From JAGPUQ01 sp049325095 (GTDB taxonomy: Bacteria; Pseudomonadota; Gammaproteobacteria; Pseudomonadales; Porticoccaceae), in NCBI GenBank assembly GCA_049325095.1, contig JBMOPO010000033.1, forward strand, positions 26,485 to 90,484: 64,000 nt of DNA, in the 5' to 3' direction. The notes beneath the pieces are model-generated. The model saw only the letters and a program-made list of their open reading frames with translations, was not told where the DNA came from and did no database searches. Positions 17,293 through 26,947 of the stretch are shown piece by piece (positions within the stretch are counted from its first letter, which is position 1; each line of letters begins with the position of its first letter). Position numbers and translations under genes: made by a program.

Positions 17293-18066
17293 GTGACCTA
17301 CGCCGACAGAAAAAGATTCTACGAGCGCCTGATCACGGTCTACGGGCGCAAGCCGGTGCTCGAGGCACTGCGCGATCCGGAGCTGCGCGTGCACCGGCTG
17401 CACCTGGCGCGCAGCAATCGCGGCGATGCGACCATCGCCGAACTGCGGGCGCTGGCCGCCGGCCGCGGCATCGAGATTCGCGAGCACAGCCGCGAGGAAC
17501 TGGCGCGCATTTCCCGGAACGGCCGCCAGGACCAGGGGGTGGCCGCCGATCTCGACTGCCCCAGCCATCGCGATTGGCGGGAACTGCTCGCGGCCCCGCC
17601 CGGGCGCCTGGCACTGGTGGCCCTCGACCGGGTCACCAATCCGCAGAACCTGGGCATGATCATCCGCACCCTGTGCGCGAGCCCCCTCGACGGCCTGCTG
17701 CTGCCCCGCCAGGGCTGCGCGCCCCTGTCGCCCCTGGTCATCAAGGCCAGTGCCGGGACCCTGTTCCGCTGCCCGCTGTGGCGCTGCGAGGCGCTGCCCG
17801 CGGCATTGCGCGAGCTCGCCGCCGCGGGTGCCGAGATCGCGGTACTGGAGGCCGCTGGCGCCACCCCGCTCGGCGAATACCGGCCGCCGGCGGCGGTGGT
17901 CTACGTGCTCGGCAACGAAACCGAGGGCGTTTCGCCGGCGGTGGCCGGGCTGGCGCAGCGCCGGCTGCGCATCCCCATGGCGCGCGGTGTGGAATCGCTC
18001 AACGTCGCCGTCACCGCGGGTCTGATCGCCTTCCGCGCTCGGCTCGCCACACCGGAGTCCGGGTAG
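17293..18066 (+). CDS. TrmH/SpoU-family RNA 2'-O-methyltransferase
   Basis: A 257-residue SPOUT methyltransferase. An N-terminal RNA-binding substrate domain (YGRKPVLEALRDPELRVHRLHLAR) is followed by the three SPOUT motifs: LDRVTNPQNLGMIIRTL (motif 1), VYVLGNETEGVSPAV (motif 2) and IPMARGVESLNVAVTAGLIAF (motif 3). This layout resembles RlmB and other 23S rRNA Gm methyltransferases, but the exact target cannot be assigned. The start is a GTG 17 bases after the pdxJ stop; no ATG fits. The 3' end overlaps the convergent MFS gene by about 56 bases. Confidence 0.85.
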   Translation: MTYADRKRFYERLITVYGRKPVLEALRDPELRVHRLHLARSNRGDATIAELRALAAGRGIEIREHSREELARISRNGRQDQGVAADLDCPSHRDWRELLAAPPGRLALVALDRVTNPQNLGMIIRTLCASPLDGLLLPRQGCAPLSPLVIKASAGTLFRCPLWRCEALPAALRELAAAGAEIAVLEAAGATPLGEYRPPAAVVYVLGNETEGVSPAVAGLAQRRLRIPMARGVESLNVAVTAGLIAFRARLATPESG

Positions 18067-19231
18067 CCAGGGCCGCGGCCGCCAGGGTGCCGGCCCCGAG
18101 CAGGGCCAGCGCCGGCAGCACGCCGGCCGCGGCGACCACCTCCCCGGTGAGCCAGGCGCCGATCGGCGCGGTCCCGAAGAAGGCGAGCTGGTACACCGAC
18201 ACCACCCGGGAGCGGTGCGTCTCGGGCGCCAGCGTGTGGGTCAGCACCCGGCCCAGGGTGATCGCCTGCCCCGAGAACACGCCCCAGACCACCACTGCCG
18301 GGAACAGGGCCCAGGTCGGCAGCTGGCAGGCCATCGCGGCCAGAATCAGGCCGCGGCCGAGCAGGCTGGCGATCAGCCTGCGCCCGGGCCGCGCCAGCGC
18401 CGCGCCGCGGCGGATGAACAGCAGATTGGCCGCCAGGACCCCCAGGGTGAAGCACAATTGCACAGTGGCAAACAGCCCGGAGCCGCCCTGATAGATTTCG
18501 CGGACCATCACCGGAACCGCGACCAGATAGGCGCCGAAGCCGAAAAACCCGGTGATGCTGACCACCAGCATCAGAGTCCGCAGGCGGGGCGTTCGCCATA
18601 CTTCGGCCAGCCCGGACCACACGCCGCTGCGGCTTCCCCGGGCCCCGGACTGGCGTCCCTCGGCGGCCGGCTGGCTGCGCGCGAACAGAGTGCCGGAGAG
18701 CAGGAACAGCGCCATCTGCACCACCAGCAACAGCGGCAGGCCGATGCGGTCGAACTGACCCGCGGCCAGGATGCCCAGGCTCTGCGCCGCGAACTGGACG
18801 AAGGTCGACTGGGCCACCGCGCGCTGCAGATCGGCTCCGCACAACTGGGGCAGCAGGCCCTCCCGGGCCGGCTGGACAAAGGCGGTGATGGTGCCGTAAC
18901 CGACGCCGAACAGGAGCAGCAGCGGATAATCCAGCCGGCCGGCGAGCGCCGCCCACAGCAGGATGCCGCAGGGCAGCGCGTACAGCCGGAACAGGGTGCG
19001 CAGGTAAGTGCCGAGGTGGCGGTTGTCGGAGATCGCCCCGCCCAGCAGGATCAGCAGCAGGCTCGGGACCAGCACCGCGGTCTGGGCCAGACCGACCCGG
19101 TCGGGGGGCGCGTCGAGCAGCCCCACCAGGATCCAGGGAAACACCACCACCTGGAGACCCATGGCGGTGCCGCCGGCACCCACGCCGCTCAGGTACCAGT
19201 GGAATCGCCGCGCCGGCGGCCGCTCGATCAC
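18011..19231 (-). CDS. Major facilitator superfamily transporter
   Basis: A roughly 406-residue protein with about 12 hydrophobic segments and MFS features: GGAISDNRHLGTYLR after the second helix region and a long hydrophilic centre (RSQPAAEGRQSGARG). The general type is that of the enterobactin/arabinose-type exporters, but no substrate can be named. The start is uncertain. A GTG at 19231 sits directly behind GGAG and gives a normal N-terminus (HWYLSGVGAGGTAMGLQ), while the upstream ATG would run antisense into nothing useful and across the next gene's end. Convergent with the methyltransferase gene. Confidence 0.75.
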   Translation of the reverse strand: MIERPPARRFHWYLSGVGAGGTAMGLQVVVFPWILVGLLDAPPDRVGLAQTAVLVPSLLLILLGGAISDNRHLGTYLRTLFRLYALPCGILLWAALAGRLDYPLLLLFGVGYGTITAFVQPAREGLLPQLCGADLQRAVAQSTFVQFAAQSLGILAAGQFDRIGLPLLLVVQMALFLLSGTLFARSQPAAEGRQSGARGSRSGVWSGLAEVWRTPRLRTLMLVVSITGFFGFGAYLVAVPVMVREIYQGGSGLFATVQLCFTLGVLAANLLFIRRGAALARPGRRLIASLLGRGLILAAMACQLPTWALFPAVVVWGVFSGQAITLGRVLTHTLAPETHRSRVVSVYQLAFFGTAPIGAWLTGEVVAAAGVLPALALLGAGTLAAAALATRTPVWRAERGRRSDPR

Positions 19232-19301
19232 CTCCGGCCCGCCTCGGGACCGGTGTGAGCCGGTCGGCGCGCAACCGTGGCTCGCGGTGCGCCGCCCCGG
19301 C

Positions 19302-19715
19302 TCAGAGCTCCCGGCTCCATTCGCAGCGCACCCGCAGCCGCCCGTCGCCGGGCCGATGGCAGTCGCCGGTGCTCTCCCAGTGAAAGGCATGGGTGCCGGA
19401 CAATTCGGTCTCCAGGTGCACCGTGGCCGATACCCAGTACATCCGTTCCAGCAGGGTCTCGAATTCCCGCATCCACAGCTCCCATTCGTATTCGATGCCC
19501 CGGTAGGCGGCGCCGAAGTGGACCACTTCGGTATGGGGGCCGTTGAGCAGCAGCGAACCCCGTGCGGTGCCGAACATCTCGCGCCAGATCAGCGGCCAGG
19601 TCTCGGCCGCCGGCAACGCCTCGATCGCCTCCTGGTTGGCGCGCAGATGCCGGAGCGCGTCGGCCGCGGTCACACAGTCCTTGATGCAGCCGTAGATGAC
19701 GGCTTCACCGTCCAT
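19302..19715 (-). CDS. Conserved-looking hypothetical protein
   Basis: A 137-residue cytoplasmic protein beginning MDGEAVIYGCIKDC. It is rich in tryptophan and acidic residues (AETWPLIWREMFG, EYEWELWMREFETLLERMYWVSATVHLETEL, FHWESTGDC) and has no signal peptide or membrane segment. I do not recognise a domain. The codon use matches the surrounding core genes and it starts 84 bases after ligA in the same direction, so it is probably expressed with smc-zipA-ligA. Confidence 0.7.
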   Translation of the reverse strand: MDGEAVIYGCIKDCVTAADALRHLRANQEAIEALPAAETWPLIWREMFGTARGSLLLNGPHTEVVHFGAAYRGIEYEWELWMREFETLLERMYWVSATVHLETELSGTHAFHWESTGDCHRPGDGRLRVRCEWSREL

Positions 19716-19799
19716 TCCGATACTCCCGAAGGCAGGCTCCAGCGGCGGCCGGCGCGCCCGCCGCCCGCCACCGGCAGGGCCCCGCGCCGCGCCCGCTTT

Positions 19800-21836
19800 T
19801 CAAAGCCCGGCATTGTATTGCAGCCGCCGCAGAAACTCCGCCTCGTCGATGACCTCGATCCCCAGCTCCCGCGCCCGGGCCAGCTTGGACCCGGCGCGCG
19901 CGCCCGCCACCACCACCGCGGTCTGCCGCGAGACACTGCCCGCGACGCTGGCACCCAGCGCCTCCAGCCGCTCGCGGGCCTGCTCCCGAGTCAGGCTCTC
20001 CAGGGTGCCGGTAAGCACCCAGGTCTGTCCGGCGAGCGGCAGCGCCCCGGCGGCGGCCGGCGCCTCCGGCCACTCGATGCCCGCCGCCAGGAGCTCCTCG
20101 ATCACCGCCCGGTTGTCGGGATTGTCGAAGAAGGCGCGCACATGGCCCGCCACCACCGGGCCGATGTCGCGCACCTGCTGCAGGCGCTCCGCAGGCGCCG
20201 CCAGCAGCGCCGCCAGGGAGCCGAACTCCCGCGCCAGGATCCGCGCCGTCGCCTGGCCGACCTCGCGGATCCCCAGTGCGTACAGGAACCGCGCCAATGT
20301 GGTGTGCCGGGAGGCGTCGATCGCGGCGAGCAGCTTGTCGGCCGATTTTTCGGCCAGGCGGTCCAGGCCGAGCAGTTGATCGCGCCGCAGCCGGTAGAGA
20401 TCGGCCACCGTCCGCACCAGATCCCGCGCCACCAGTTGTTCCACCAGCTTCTCGCCCAGCCCCTCGATGTCCATGGCCTCGCGGCTGGCGAAATGGAGAA
20501 GGCTCTGCCGGCGCTGGGCCGGGCATACCAGACCGCCGGTACAGCGCACCACCACCTCGCCGCTGGGGCGCTCCAGCGGCGATCCACAGGCCGGGCAGCG
20601 CTCGGGGAGCGGGATCGGGCGGGCATCCGGGGGCCGCAGCTCCGTCATCACCCGCACCACTTGGGGAATCACGTCGCCGGCGCGGCGCACCACCAGGGTG
20701 TCGCCGATCCGGGCGCCCAGACGCTCGAGCTCGTCGAAGTTGTGGAGGCTGGCGTTGGCGACCGTCACGCCGCCGACGAACACCGGCCGCAGGCGCGCCA
20801 CCGGCGTCAGGGCCCCGGTACGACCGACCTGGAACTCGACCCCTTCGAGCACCGTGGTCGCCTCCTCGGCGGGAAACTTGCACGCGACCGCCCAGCGCGG
20901 TGCGCGCGCCGCGAACCCCAGTTGGCGCTGCCAGTCGATCCGGTCCACCTTGAACACCGCACCGTCGATCGCGTAATCCAGCGCGCGGCGCCGGGTCTCC
21001 AGGCGCCCGAAGTAGGCGATGGCCGCGTCCACCGTGGGCGCGAGCTCCAGCAGCGGACTGACCGGAAACCCCCAGTCGCGCAGCTGCGCGAGCAGCGCCA
21101 TCTGGGTAGCGGGCTCACCCCAGCCCTCCACCGCGCCGACCCCGTAGGCGCAGAACCGCAGCGGCCGCGCTGCGGTGACGCGGGGATCCAGTTGCCGCAG
21201 GCTGCCGGCGGCGGCGTTGCGGGGGTTGACGAACACCCGCTCGCCGGCCTGCTCGGCGCGGGCGTTGAGTTCGGCGAAGCCCCGCAGGGACAGGTAGACC
21301 TCGCCGCGCACCTCGATCAGCGCCGGTACCGGCTTGCCGGCCAGCCGCAACGGGATGCTGGCGAGGGTTTTCAGATTGGCGGTGATGTCCTCGCCGGTCT
21401 CGCCGTCGCCGCGGGTCGCACCGCTCGCCAGCAGGCCCTCCCGATAGCACAGATTGACCGCCAGGCCATCGAACTTGGGCTCGCAGACATAGGCCGGCGC
21501 AGCGTCGCCGCCCAGCCGCTCCCGCACCCGGCGATCGAAATCCCGCAGCTCCGCCGCGCTGAAGGCATTGTCCAGCGACAGCATCGGCTGCAGGTGGCGC
21601 AGCGGCGCAAAATGCGTCGAGGGCGCCGCCCCCACCCGCTGGGTGGGCGAGTCGGGGGTGCGCAGCTCCGGGTACTCGGCTTCGATCTGCTGCAGGCGCC
21701 GCAGCAGACTGTCGTATTCGGCGTCGCTGATCCTGGGATTGTCGTGGACGTAGTAGCTGATGTTGTGGGCATGCAACTGCTCGCGCAGCGCCGCCGCCTC
21801 GCGCCGCACCGCCGCCGCAGGCCGCTCACTGCCCAC
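19800..21836 (-). CDS. ligA: NAD-dependent DNA ligase
   Basis: The 678-residue replicative ligase seals nicks using NAD+. Domain Ia (YYVHDNPRISDAEYDSLLRRL) is followed by the adenylation domain with the AMP-accepting lysine K121 in EPKFDGLAV, an OB fold, a four-cysteine zinc site (CPACG..CTGGLVCPAQ), helix-hairpin-helix repeats and a C-terminal BRCT domain (WVLTGTLESLTREQARERLEALGA). The start is GTG and overlaps the zipA end by 11 bases. The smc-zipA-ligA order is typical of gammaproteobacteria. Confidence 0.96.
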   Translation of the reverse strand: MGSERPAAAVRREAAALREQLHAHNISYYVHDNPRISDAEYDSLLRRLQQIEAEYPELRTPDSPTQRVGAAPSTHFAPLRHLQPMLSLDNAFSAAELRDFDRRVRERLGGDAAPAYVCEPKFDGLAVNLCYREGLLASGATRGDGETGEDITANLKTLASIPLRLAGKPVPALIEVRGEVYLSLRGFAELNARAEQAGERVFVNPRNAAAGSLRQLDPRVTAARPLRFCAYGVGAVEGWGEPATQMALLAQLRDWGFPVSPLLELAPTVDAAIAYFGRLETRRRALDYAIDGAVFKVDRIDWQRQLGFAARAPRWAVACKFPAEEATTVLEGVEFQVGRTGALTPVARLRPVFVGGVTVANASLHNFDELERLGARIGDTLVVRRAGDVIPQVVRVMTELRPPDARPIPLPERCPACGSPLERPSGEVVVRCTGGLVCPAQRRQSLLHFASREAMDIEGLGEKLVEQLVARDLVRTVADLYRLRRDQLLGLDRLAEKSADKLLAAIDASRHTTLARFLYALGIREVGQATARILAREFGSLAALLAAPAERLQQVRDIGPVVAGHVRAFFDNPDNRAVIEELLAAGIEWPEAPAAAGALPLAGQTWVLTGTLESLTREQARERLEALGASVAGSVSRQTAVVVAGARAGSKLARARELGIEVIDEAEFLRRLQYNAGL

Positions 21837-22878
21837 CGCTCGATCCGACGGTGCGGCGGCGCGCGCAGTCGAGAATGCGCTGGCGATAGTCCGCGATCAC
21901 CTGCCGGGTCAGGGTGGAACGCTGCTCGTCGCAGAGTTCGGCCCCCAGGTCCGCGGCCACCCGGCGCGCCGTGGCAAGCATGTCGTCGAATGCCGCCAGC
22001 GGCTCCGGGGCATCACCGATCACCAGAAAAAAGGCCACTCCCGGAGTCTGGAATTCGCCCACCCTGCCCTCGAAGGTGCCGGGTTTCACGGCATTGGCGA
22101 CACTGAAAACCGGGGTCTTGAGATGTTCGCCGGAGAGCGCGAAGCGATGGAAGATGTGGCGCTCGCCGAACTCGAGCCCGACCTTCTGCAAGGCCTCGAA
22201 CAGCGGCCGGGCGGCAAAGGTGCCGGCGTTGGGCGCCATCAGGTGCAGTACCACCGCCTCGATCGGCTCCGGCCCCGCGGTCGGGTCCCCGCCGCCGTTG
22301 AGGGTCCGCCCGCGCCGGCGGCCGGCCCGTTTGGGAGCGGCATCCGGCGGCGGCGCCGGTTCGCCGCGAAACAGCGGCAGATCCTCCTCGGTGAGGCGCT
22401 CGGCCACCAGGGGCTCGGGCTCGATGTGCCCGGCGTCAGGGGCCTCCGCCACCGCTGCGGCGGGCGGCTCCGCCTCCGCCCCGGCAGCCGCCGGCGGTTG
22501 ATCCCGGTCGGCCTCCGCCGCGGCGACCGGCGGCGCCGCTTCCCCGGTGCCGGCAGGCTCGGCGCGCGGCCGCAGCCGTTCCAGAAACGGCGCGGTCCGC
22601 TTGGCGTACTCGGAATCCGCAGTGCGGCGCAGTTGTTGCCCCAGCTCGGCGGTTTCATGATCATCCCGGTAGGCGACCACCCGGGCCCCGCCGGAAGGCA
22701 GCTCGCTGCTGATCAGCGGATCTTCCCCGGCTGCGTCGTCATCAAAGATCGGCTGCCGCCGCGGGCCCCGCAACACGCCCCGCCGGGCGGCGCGCATGCG
22801 CCGCACCCCGTCCAACACGATGCCGCATACCAGGAGGGCGCCCAGGACTATCAGGACCTCGCGCGGGCCAAACTCCAT
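21826..22878 (-). CDS. zipA: Cell division protein ZipA
   Basis: A 350-residue bitopic membrane protein that anchors FtsZ at the division septum. An N-terminal membrane helix (VLIVLGALLVCGIVLDGV) is followed by a long charged, alanine/proline-rich linker to about residue 200. The C-terminal FtsZ-binding domain has VVLHLMAPNAGTFAARPLFEAL and GVAFFLVIGDAPEPLAAFDDML. The ATG used here has a GAGG upstream; a GTG two codons earlier is possible. ZipA is restricted to gammaproteobacteria, which supports the taxonomic call. Confidence 0.94.
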   Translation of the reverse strand: MEFGPREVLIVLGALLVCGIVLDGVRRMRAARRGVLRGPRRQPIFDDDAAGEDPLISSELPSGGARVVAYRDDHETAELGQQLRRTADSEYAKRTAPFLERLRPRAEPAGTGEAAPPVAAAEADRDQPPAAAGAEAEPPAAAVAEAPDAGHIEPEPLVAERLTEEDLPLFRGEPAPPPDAAPKRAGRRRGRTLNGGGDPTAGPEPIEAVVLHLMAPNAGTFAARPLFEALQKVGLEFGERHIFHRFALSGEHLKTPVFSVANAVKPGTFEGRVGEFQTPGVAFFLVIGDAPEPLAAFDDMLATARRVAADLGAELCDEQRSTLTRQVIADYRQRILDCARRRTVGSSGGQ

Positions 22879-22912
22879 CGCCACCTCGTCAGCGTCAGTT
22901 CTGTATCTCCGG

Positions 22913-25900
22913 TCAGGCCTCGGCCAACCGGACCGCTTCGTCCACGTCTACCGCAACCAGCCGGGACACCCCGGGCTCATGCATGGTAACACCCAGCAAC
23001 TGGCCGGCAATTTCCATGCTGATCTTGTTGTGGGTGATGAAAATGAATTGTACTTTTTCCGACATTTCCCGCACCAACCGCGCGTAGCGATCGGCGTTGA
23101 TGTCGTCGAGCGGCGCGTCCACCTCGTCGAGCATGCAAAAGGGTGCGGGGTTCAACTCGAAAATGGCGAACACCAGCGCGATCGCCGTCAGTGCCTTCTC
23201 GCCGCCGGACAGCAGGTGGATGGTCGCGTTCCGCTTGCCCGGGGGTTGCGCCATGATCGCGATGCCGGTGCTGAGCAGATCGTCGCCGGTCATTTCCAGC
23301 GCCGCGCGTCCGCCGCCGAACAGTTTGGGAAACAGCACCTGCAGCGACCCGTTGACCCGATCGAAGGTGTCCTTGAAGCGGTCGCGGGTCTCGCGGTCGA
23401 TCCTGCGCATCGCCTCTTCCAGGGTGTCCAGCGCGGCGCGCAGCTCCGCGTCCTGGGCGTCGAGATAGACCTTGCGCTCCTCCTCCTGACGGCATTCGTC
23501 CAGCGCCGCGAGATTGATCGGCCCCAGCCGCTGGATGCGCCGATCGAGGTCGGCGAGCCGCTGCTGCCAGGCCTCCGCGACCGCATCGTCCGGCAGGGCT
23601 TCGAGCACCGCCCCGGGCTCCACGCCCAGCCCCTGCAACTGTTCGAGCTGCGCGTTGGCCCGGGTGCGCATCTCCCGCGCGTCGAGGCGCAATTGTTCCA
23701 GCCGGTCGCGCTGCTCCTGCACCCGGCGCTCGGCGGCGGCGCGCCGGCCGTCCGCCGCCCGCAAGTCGTGATCGAGCACCTGGACCCGCTCCCGCTCCCC
23801 GGCCAGGTCGGCCTCGGCCGCTACCCGGGCGGCGAGCCGCTCTTGCAGCGCCCGCGCCAGTTCCTCCGCCGGCGCCTCGGCCGCGGCCAGTTCCCCGGCC
23901 ACTTCCGCGCGCCGGGCGCCGAGCCGCTCGATCTGCCCGTGCAGGCGCGCGGTGCCCTCGCGCAGGGAGTCGAGCTGGGCGGTCAGCGAGCGCTCGCGCA
24001 GTTCCAGTTGATGCAGCGCCGCGCGCAACCGGTGGCCGGCATCGCGGGACCGGGCGGCCTGCTCCGCACAGCCGTCCCGCTCGCGCAGATATCCAGCGCA
24101 GGATTGGCTGGCCGCCTGCAGGCGATCCAGGCCGGCCTGCAATTCGGCGCGCGCGGCGCCGAGCTCTGCGATTTCGCGCTGGCGCAGCGCTTCGCCCTCC
24201 GCGATTTCGCGGGCCAGGCGCGCGCGCCGCTCGGCCAGCTGTTGGCGCCGCGCGGCCTCCGCGCTCTGGCGCGCGCGCAGTTCCGCGTAGTTCCGCTGGT
24301 GCGCGGCGAAGGCGCGCTCGGCGCCGTGGCGCCGCTCCTCCAGTTCCCGCAGTTCGGCTTCGGCCGCCGCCTGGCGCTCGCCCTGCGCGGCCAGCCGGCC
24401 CTCGGCCGCGGCGAGTTCGCGATCGAGCTCCGCCAGCTCGCGGCGCTGCACCAGCTCCCCGCCGACCCCGGTCCGGCCGCGCACCGCCCGCACCCAGTTG
24501 GCGCCGAACCAGATCCCTTCGCGGGTCACCACGGATTCGCCGCCGCGCAGCTCGCCGCGCCGCGCCCAGGCGCTGGGGAAATCCTCGGCGGCGCGCACGC
24601 CGGCCAGCAGGTGGGACGCCAGCTCGCGGCCGGCGGTGAGCCGGTCGACCAGCTGCGACGCAGTCCCGGCGCCGGTCGCCGCCGCGGCACCCCGCTCCAC
24701 CAGACACAGCCGCCCCCGGGCCAGATCGTGCAGGCGCCCGCCCAGGGGTTCGAGCGCCGGGGCGCAGCGCGCCTGCAGGTCGTCGCCGAGCACGGTCTCC
24801 ACCGCCAGCTCCCAGCCCGGCTCAACGCCGAGCCGGTCGGCCAGCCGCGGCGCCTCGGCCAGTGCCCAGGCATCGAGACAGGCCGCGGCCTCGGCATCGG
24901 TGCGGCGCGCCGCATCGAGCAGCGTCGTCAGCCCCGCGCGCCGGCCCAGCAGGCGCTGCCGCAGCCCGCGCTCCTCGCTCAGCGCCGCGGCGATCTCCGC
25001 CTGGCGGGCGCGGGCCGCGACCATCCCGGCCGCCAGGCGATCGAGTTCCGCCTGCTGTGCCGCCATGGCGTCCTCCTCGGCGGCGAGGCGCGCGGCCAGC
25101 GCCGCGGCGGCCTCGGCGGGTTGCACCTCGTCCAGCCCGGCAAGCTCGGACCGCTGGCGCTGCACGCGCTCCGCGACCCGCGCGATGGCGCCGTCCAGGT
25201 GCAGCACGCGCGCCTGCAGGAGGTCGAGATGCCGCTGGGCGTCGGCGCGTTCGGCCTGAGCCGCTTCGCAGGCCCGCTGGCTGTCCTGTAACCGCGCGTC
25301 GTCGGCCTGCTGCAACTGCTCGGCGTCGGCCAGCTCCGCCGCCACCCGGGCCCGCTCCGCCTTCACCTCCGCCAGCTCGGCCGCCCAGGCGGTGGCGCGT
25401 CCGCCGTCGTCTTCCAGGTGGCGGCGGGCCTCGTCGAGATTGCGGTCGATCTGCTCCAGTTCCGCGCGCTGTCTCCGCGCCTGCTCGCGGCCGTGTTGCA
25501 GGCGCTGCTCCAGCGCGGACACTTCCGCGCCCACCGCGTAGCACCGGCGCTGTGCCTCGTTGAGCCGGTCGCTGGCCTCGCCATGGCTGGCGCGCAGCCG
25601 CTCGATGGCGGCGGCCGCGGCCTCCCGCTCCGCCACCAACGCCTCGAGGACGATTTCCTGTTCGCGGATCCGGGCTTCCCGGGCGCGCGCCTGGGCATCG
25701 AGCGTGCGCCAGGCCAGCGCACCGTGCTCGGCCTGCAGCCGGCGCTCCTCCGCCTTGAGTTCGCGATATTTCTCCGCCGCGGTCGCCTGGCGGCGCAGGC
25801 GCTCGAGCTGGCGACCCAGTTCGTCGCGCACGTCGGCCAGCCGCTCGAGGTTCTCGCGGGTGTGCTGGATGCGCAGCTCGGTGTCGCGGCGGCGCTCCTT

Positions 25901-26419
25901 GTACCTGGAGATCCCGGCCGCCTCCTCGAGGTACACGCGCAGGTCTTCCGGACGCGACTCGATGAGCCGCGAAATCATGCCCTGTTCGATGATCGCGTAG
26001 CTGCGGGGTCCGAGCCCGGTGCCGAGAAAGACGTCGGTGACGTCGCGGCGCCGGCAGCGGGTGCCGTTGAGGTAGTAGACCGACTGGCCGTCGCGCGACA
26101 GCCGGCGCTTGACGGAAATCTCCGCGAAGGCGGCATACTGCCCGCCCAGGGAGCCGTCGGCGTTGTCGAACACCAGTTCGATGGTGGCCTGCGCCACCGG
26201 CTTGCGGGTGCCGGAGCCATTGAAAATGACGTCGGCCATGGACTCCCCGCGCAGGTTCTTGGCCGAAACCTCGCCCATCACCCAGCGCACCGCATCGATG
26301 ATGTTGGACTTGCCGCAGCCGTTGGGACCGACCACGGCGCAGAGGTTGCCCGGCAGATTGACCGTGGTGGGATCGACGAACGACTTGAACCCCGCCAGTT
26401 TGATAGACTTCAGACGCAT
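22913..26419 (-). CDS. smc: Chromosome segregation protein SMC
   Basis: A 1168-residue SMC ATPase acting with ScpA/ScpB in chromosome organisation. The Walker A motif GPNGCGKSN is at residues 31-39. Long coiled coils (about 170-500 and 670-1010, very rich in A, E, R and L) flank a hinge near 520-640. The ABC signature LLSGGEKALTAIALVF and Walker B MLDEVDAPLDD lie near the C-terminus. The frame stays open 20 codons upstream, but MRLKSIKLAGFKSF is the family start. Having Smc/ScpAB rather than MukBEF is usual for Pseudomonas- and Chromatium-like lineages. Confidence 0.97.
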   Translation of the reverse strand: MRLKSIKLAGFKSFVDPTTVNLPGNLCAVVGPNGCGKSNIIDAVRWVMGEVSAKNLRGESMADVIFNGSGTRKPVAQATIELVFDNADGSLGGQYAAFAEISVKRRLSRDGQSVYYLNGTRCRRRDVTDVFLGTGLGPRSYAIIEQGMISRLIESRPEDLRVYLEEAAGISRYKERRRDTELRIQHTRENLERLADVRDELGRQLERLRRQATAAEKYRELKAEERRLQAEHGALAWRTLDAQARAREARIREQEIVLEALVAEREAAAAAIERLRASHGEASDRLNEAQRRCYAVGAEVSALEQRLQHGREQARRQRAELEQIDRNLDEARRHLEDDGGRATAWAAELAEVKAERARVAAELADAEQLQQADDARLQDSQRACEAAQAERADAQRHLDLLQARVLHLDGAIARVAERVQRQRSELAGLDEVQPAEAAAALAARLAAEEDAMAAQQAELDRLAAGMVAARARQAEIAAALSEERGLRQRLLGRRAGLTTLLDAARRTDAEAAACLDAWALAEAPRLADRLGVEPGWELAVETVLGDDLQARCAPALEPLGGRLHDLARGRLCLVERGAAAATGAGTASQLVDRLTAGRELASHLLAGVRAAEDFPSAWARRGELRGGESVVTREGIWFGANWVRAVRGRTGVGGELVQRRELAELDRELAAAEGRLAAQGERQAAAEAELRELEERRHGAERAFAAHQRNYAELRARQSAEAARRQQLAERRARLAREIAEGEALRQREIAELGAARAELQAGLDRLQAASQSCAGYLRERDGCAEQAARSRDAGHRLRAALHQLELRERSLTAQLDSLREGTARLHGQIERLGARRAEVAGELAAAEAPAEELARALQERLAARVAAEADLAGERERVQVLDHDLRAADGRRAAAERRVQEQRDRLEQLRLDAREMRTRANAQLEQLQGLGVEPGAVLEALPDDAVAEAWQQRLADLDRRIQRLGPINLAALDECRQEEERKVYLDAQDAELRAALDTLEEAMRRIDRETRDRFKDTFDRVNGSLQVLFPKLFGGGRAALEMTGDDLLSTGIAIMAQPPGKRNATIHLLSGGEKALTAIALVFAIFELNPAPFCMLDEVDAPLDDINADRYARLVREMSEKVQFIFITHNKISMEIAGQLLGVTMHEPGVSRLVAVDVDEAVRLAEA

Positions 26420-26470
26420 CGCGGAATGGTGTTCCTGGAGTCGGACGGCCCCGGCGGGTTCGCGCCCGAG

Positions 26471-26498
26471 ATTGTACACGCTGCGCCATCACCCACAA
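26471..26498 (-). promoter_or_regulatory. Candidate sigma-70 promoter for smc-zipA-ligA
   Basis: On the minus strand TTGTGG (26493-26498) is followed after 16 bases by TACAAT (26471-26476), placing the transcription start about 45 bases before the smc ATG. This lies in the short divergent region shared with the trmL remnant. Confidence 0.5.
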
Positions 26499-26650
26499 GG
26501 CAGCGGCACCGGATCCCGGAAAGATGCTGAACATTGTCCTGATCCAGCAAGAAATCCCACCCAACACCGGCAATATCATCCGCCTCTGCGCCGCTACCGG
26601 CGGCGCCCCGCAGCTCGCGGAATCCCTGGGCTTCGCACTCCAAGTTAACC

Positions 26651-26947
26651 ATGCCGACCGCATCCGAACTCACACCAACCTGGCGCAACCTTCTGCTCAC
26701 AGCCGCAAACCTCATGGCATTGTTCATCTATGCGGTTGGTCTGGCTGCGCCTCTCACACCTTCCGAAGGTTCTCCTTCGCTAGTGGTAATTCTTATGTTC
26801 GTGGGTATCCCGGTTGCCATTCTCGCCTGGTGCATCCGAGCTTGTGGCTCGCGCCCTGCTGCCCTTTTCTTTGGCCTTCAGCTAGTTGCCGTTCTGGGCT
26901 TCTCCGCCTCGCTGCTTCACCTGCAAGTGGGGGCGTCATATGGCTAA
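26651..26947 (+). CDS. Small three-helix membrane protein in the cassette
   Basis: A 98-residue protein with three hydrophobic segments: about residues 12-33 (NLLLTAANLMALFIYAVGL), 43-63 (LVVILMFVGIPVAILAWCI) and 70-90 (AALFFGLQLVAVLGFSASL). I recognise no family. The ATG lies immediately after the GTTAACC junction and the TAA stop lies within the left core of the attC-like site, the compact arrangement of integron cassettes. Codon use is less GC-biased than in neighbouring genes, which suggests recent acquisition. No ribosome-binding site is evident. Confidence 0.65.
   Translation: MPTASELTPTWRNLLLTAANLMALFIYAVGLAAPLTPSEGSPSLVVILMFVGIPVAILAWCIRACGSRPAALFFGLQLVAVLGFSASLLHLQVGASYG

Noticed and set aside
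19302..19390. Upstream ATG start for the MFS transporter at 19390
   Set aside because: It would add a 53-residue non-hydrophobic, glycine-rich leader lying over the end of the neighbouring gene; the GTG at 19231 gives a normal N-terminus.
25418..26530. Long plus-strand open frame of 370 codons antisense to smc
   Set aside because: Its product is compositionally a reverse-complement shadow of the smc coiled coils, with no domain; in DNA this GC-rich, long antisense frames are expected.
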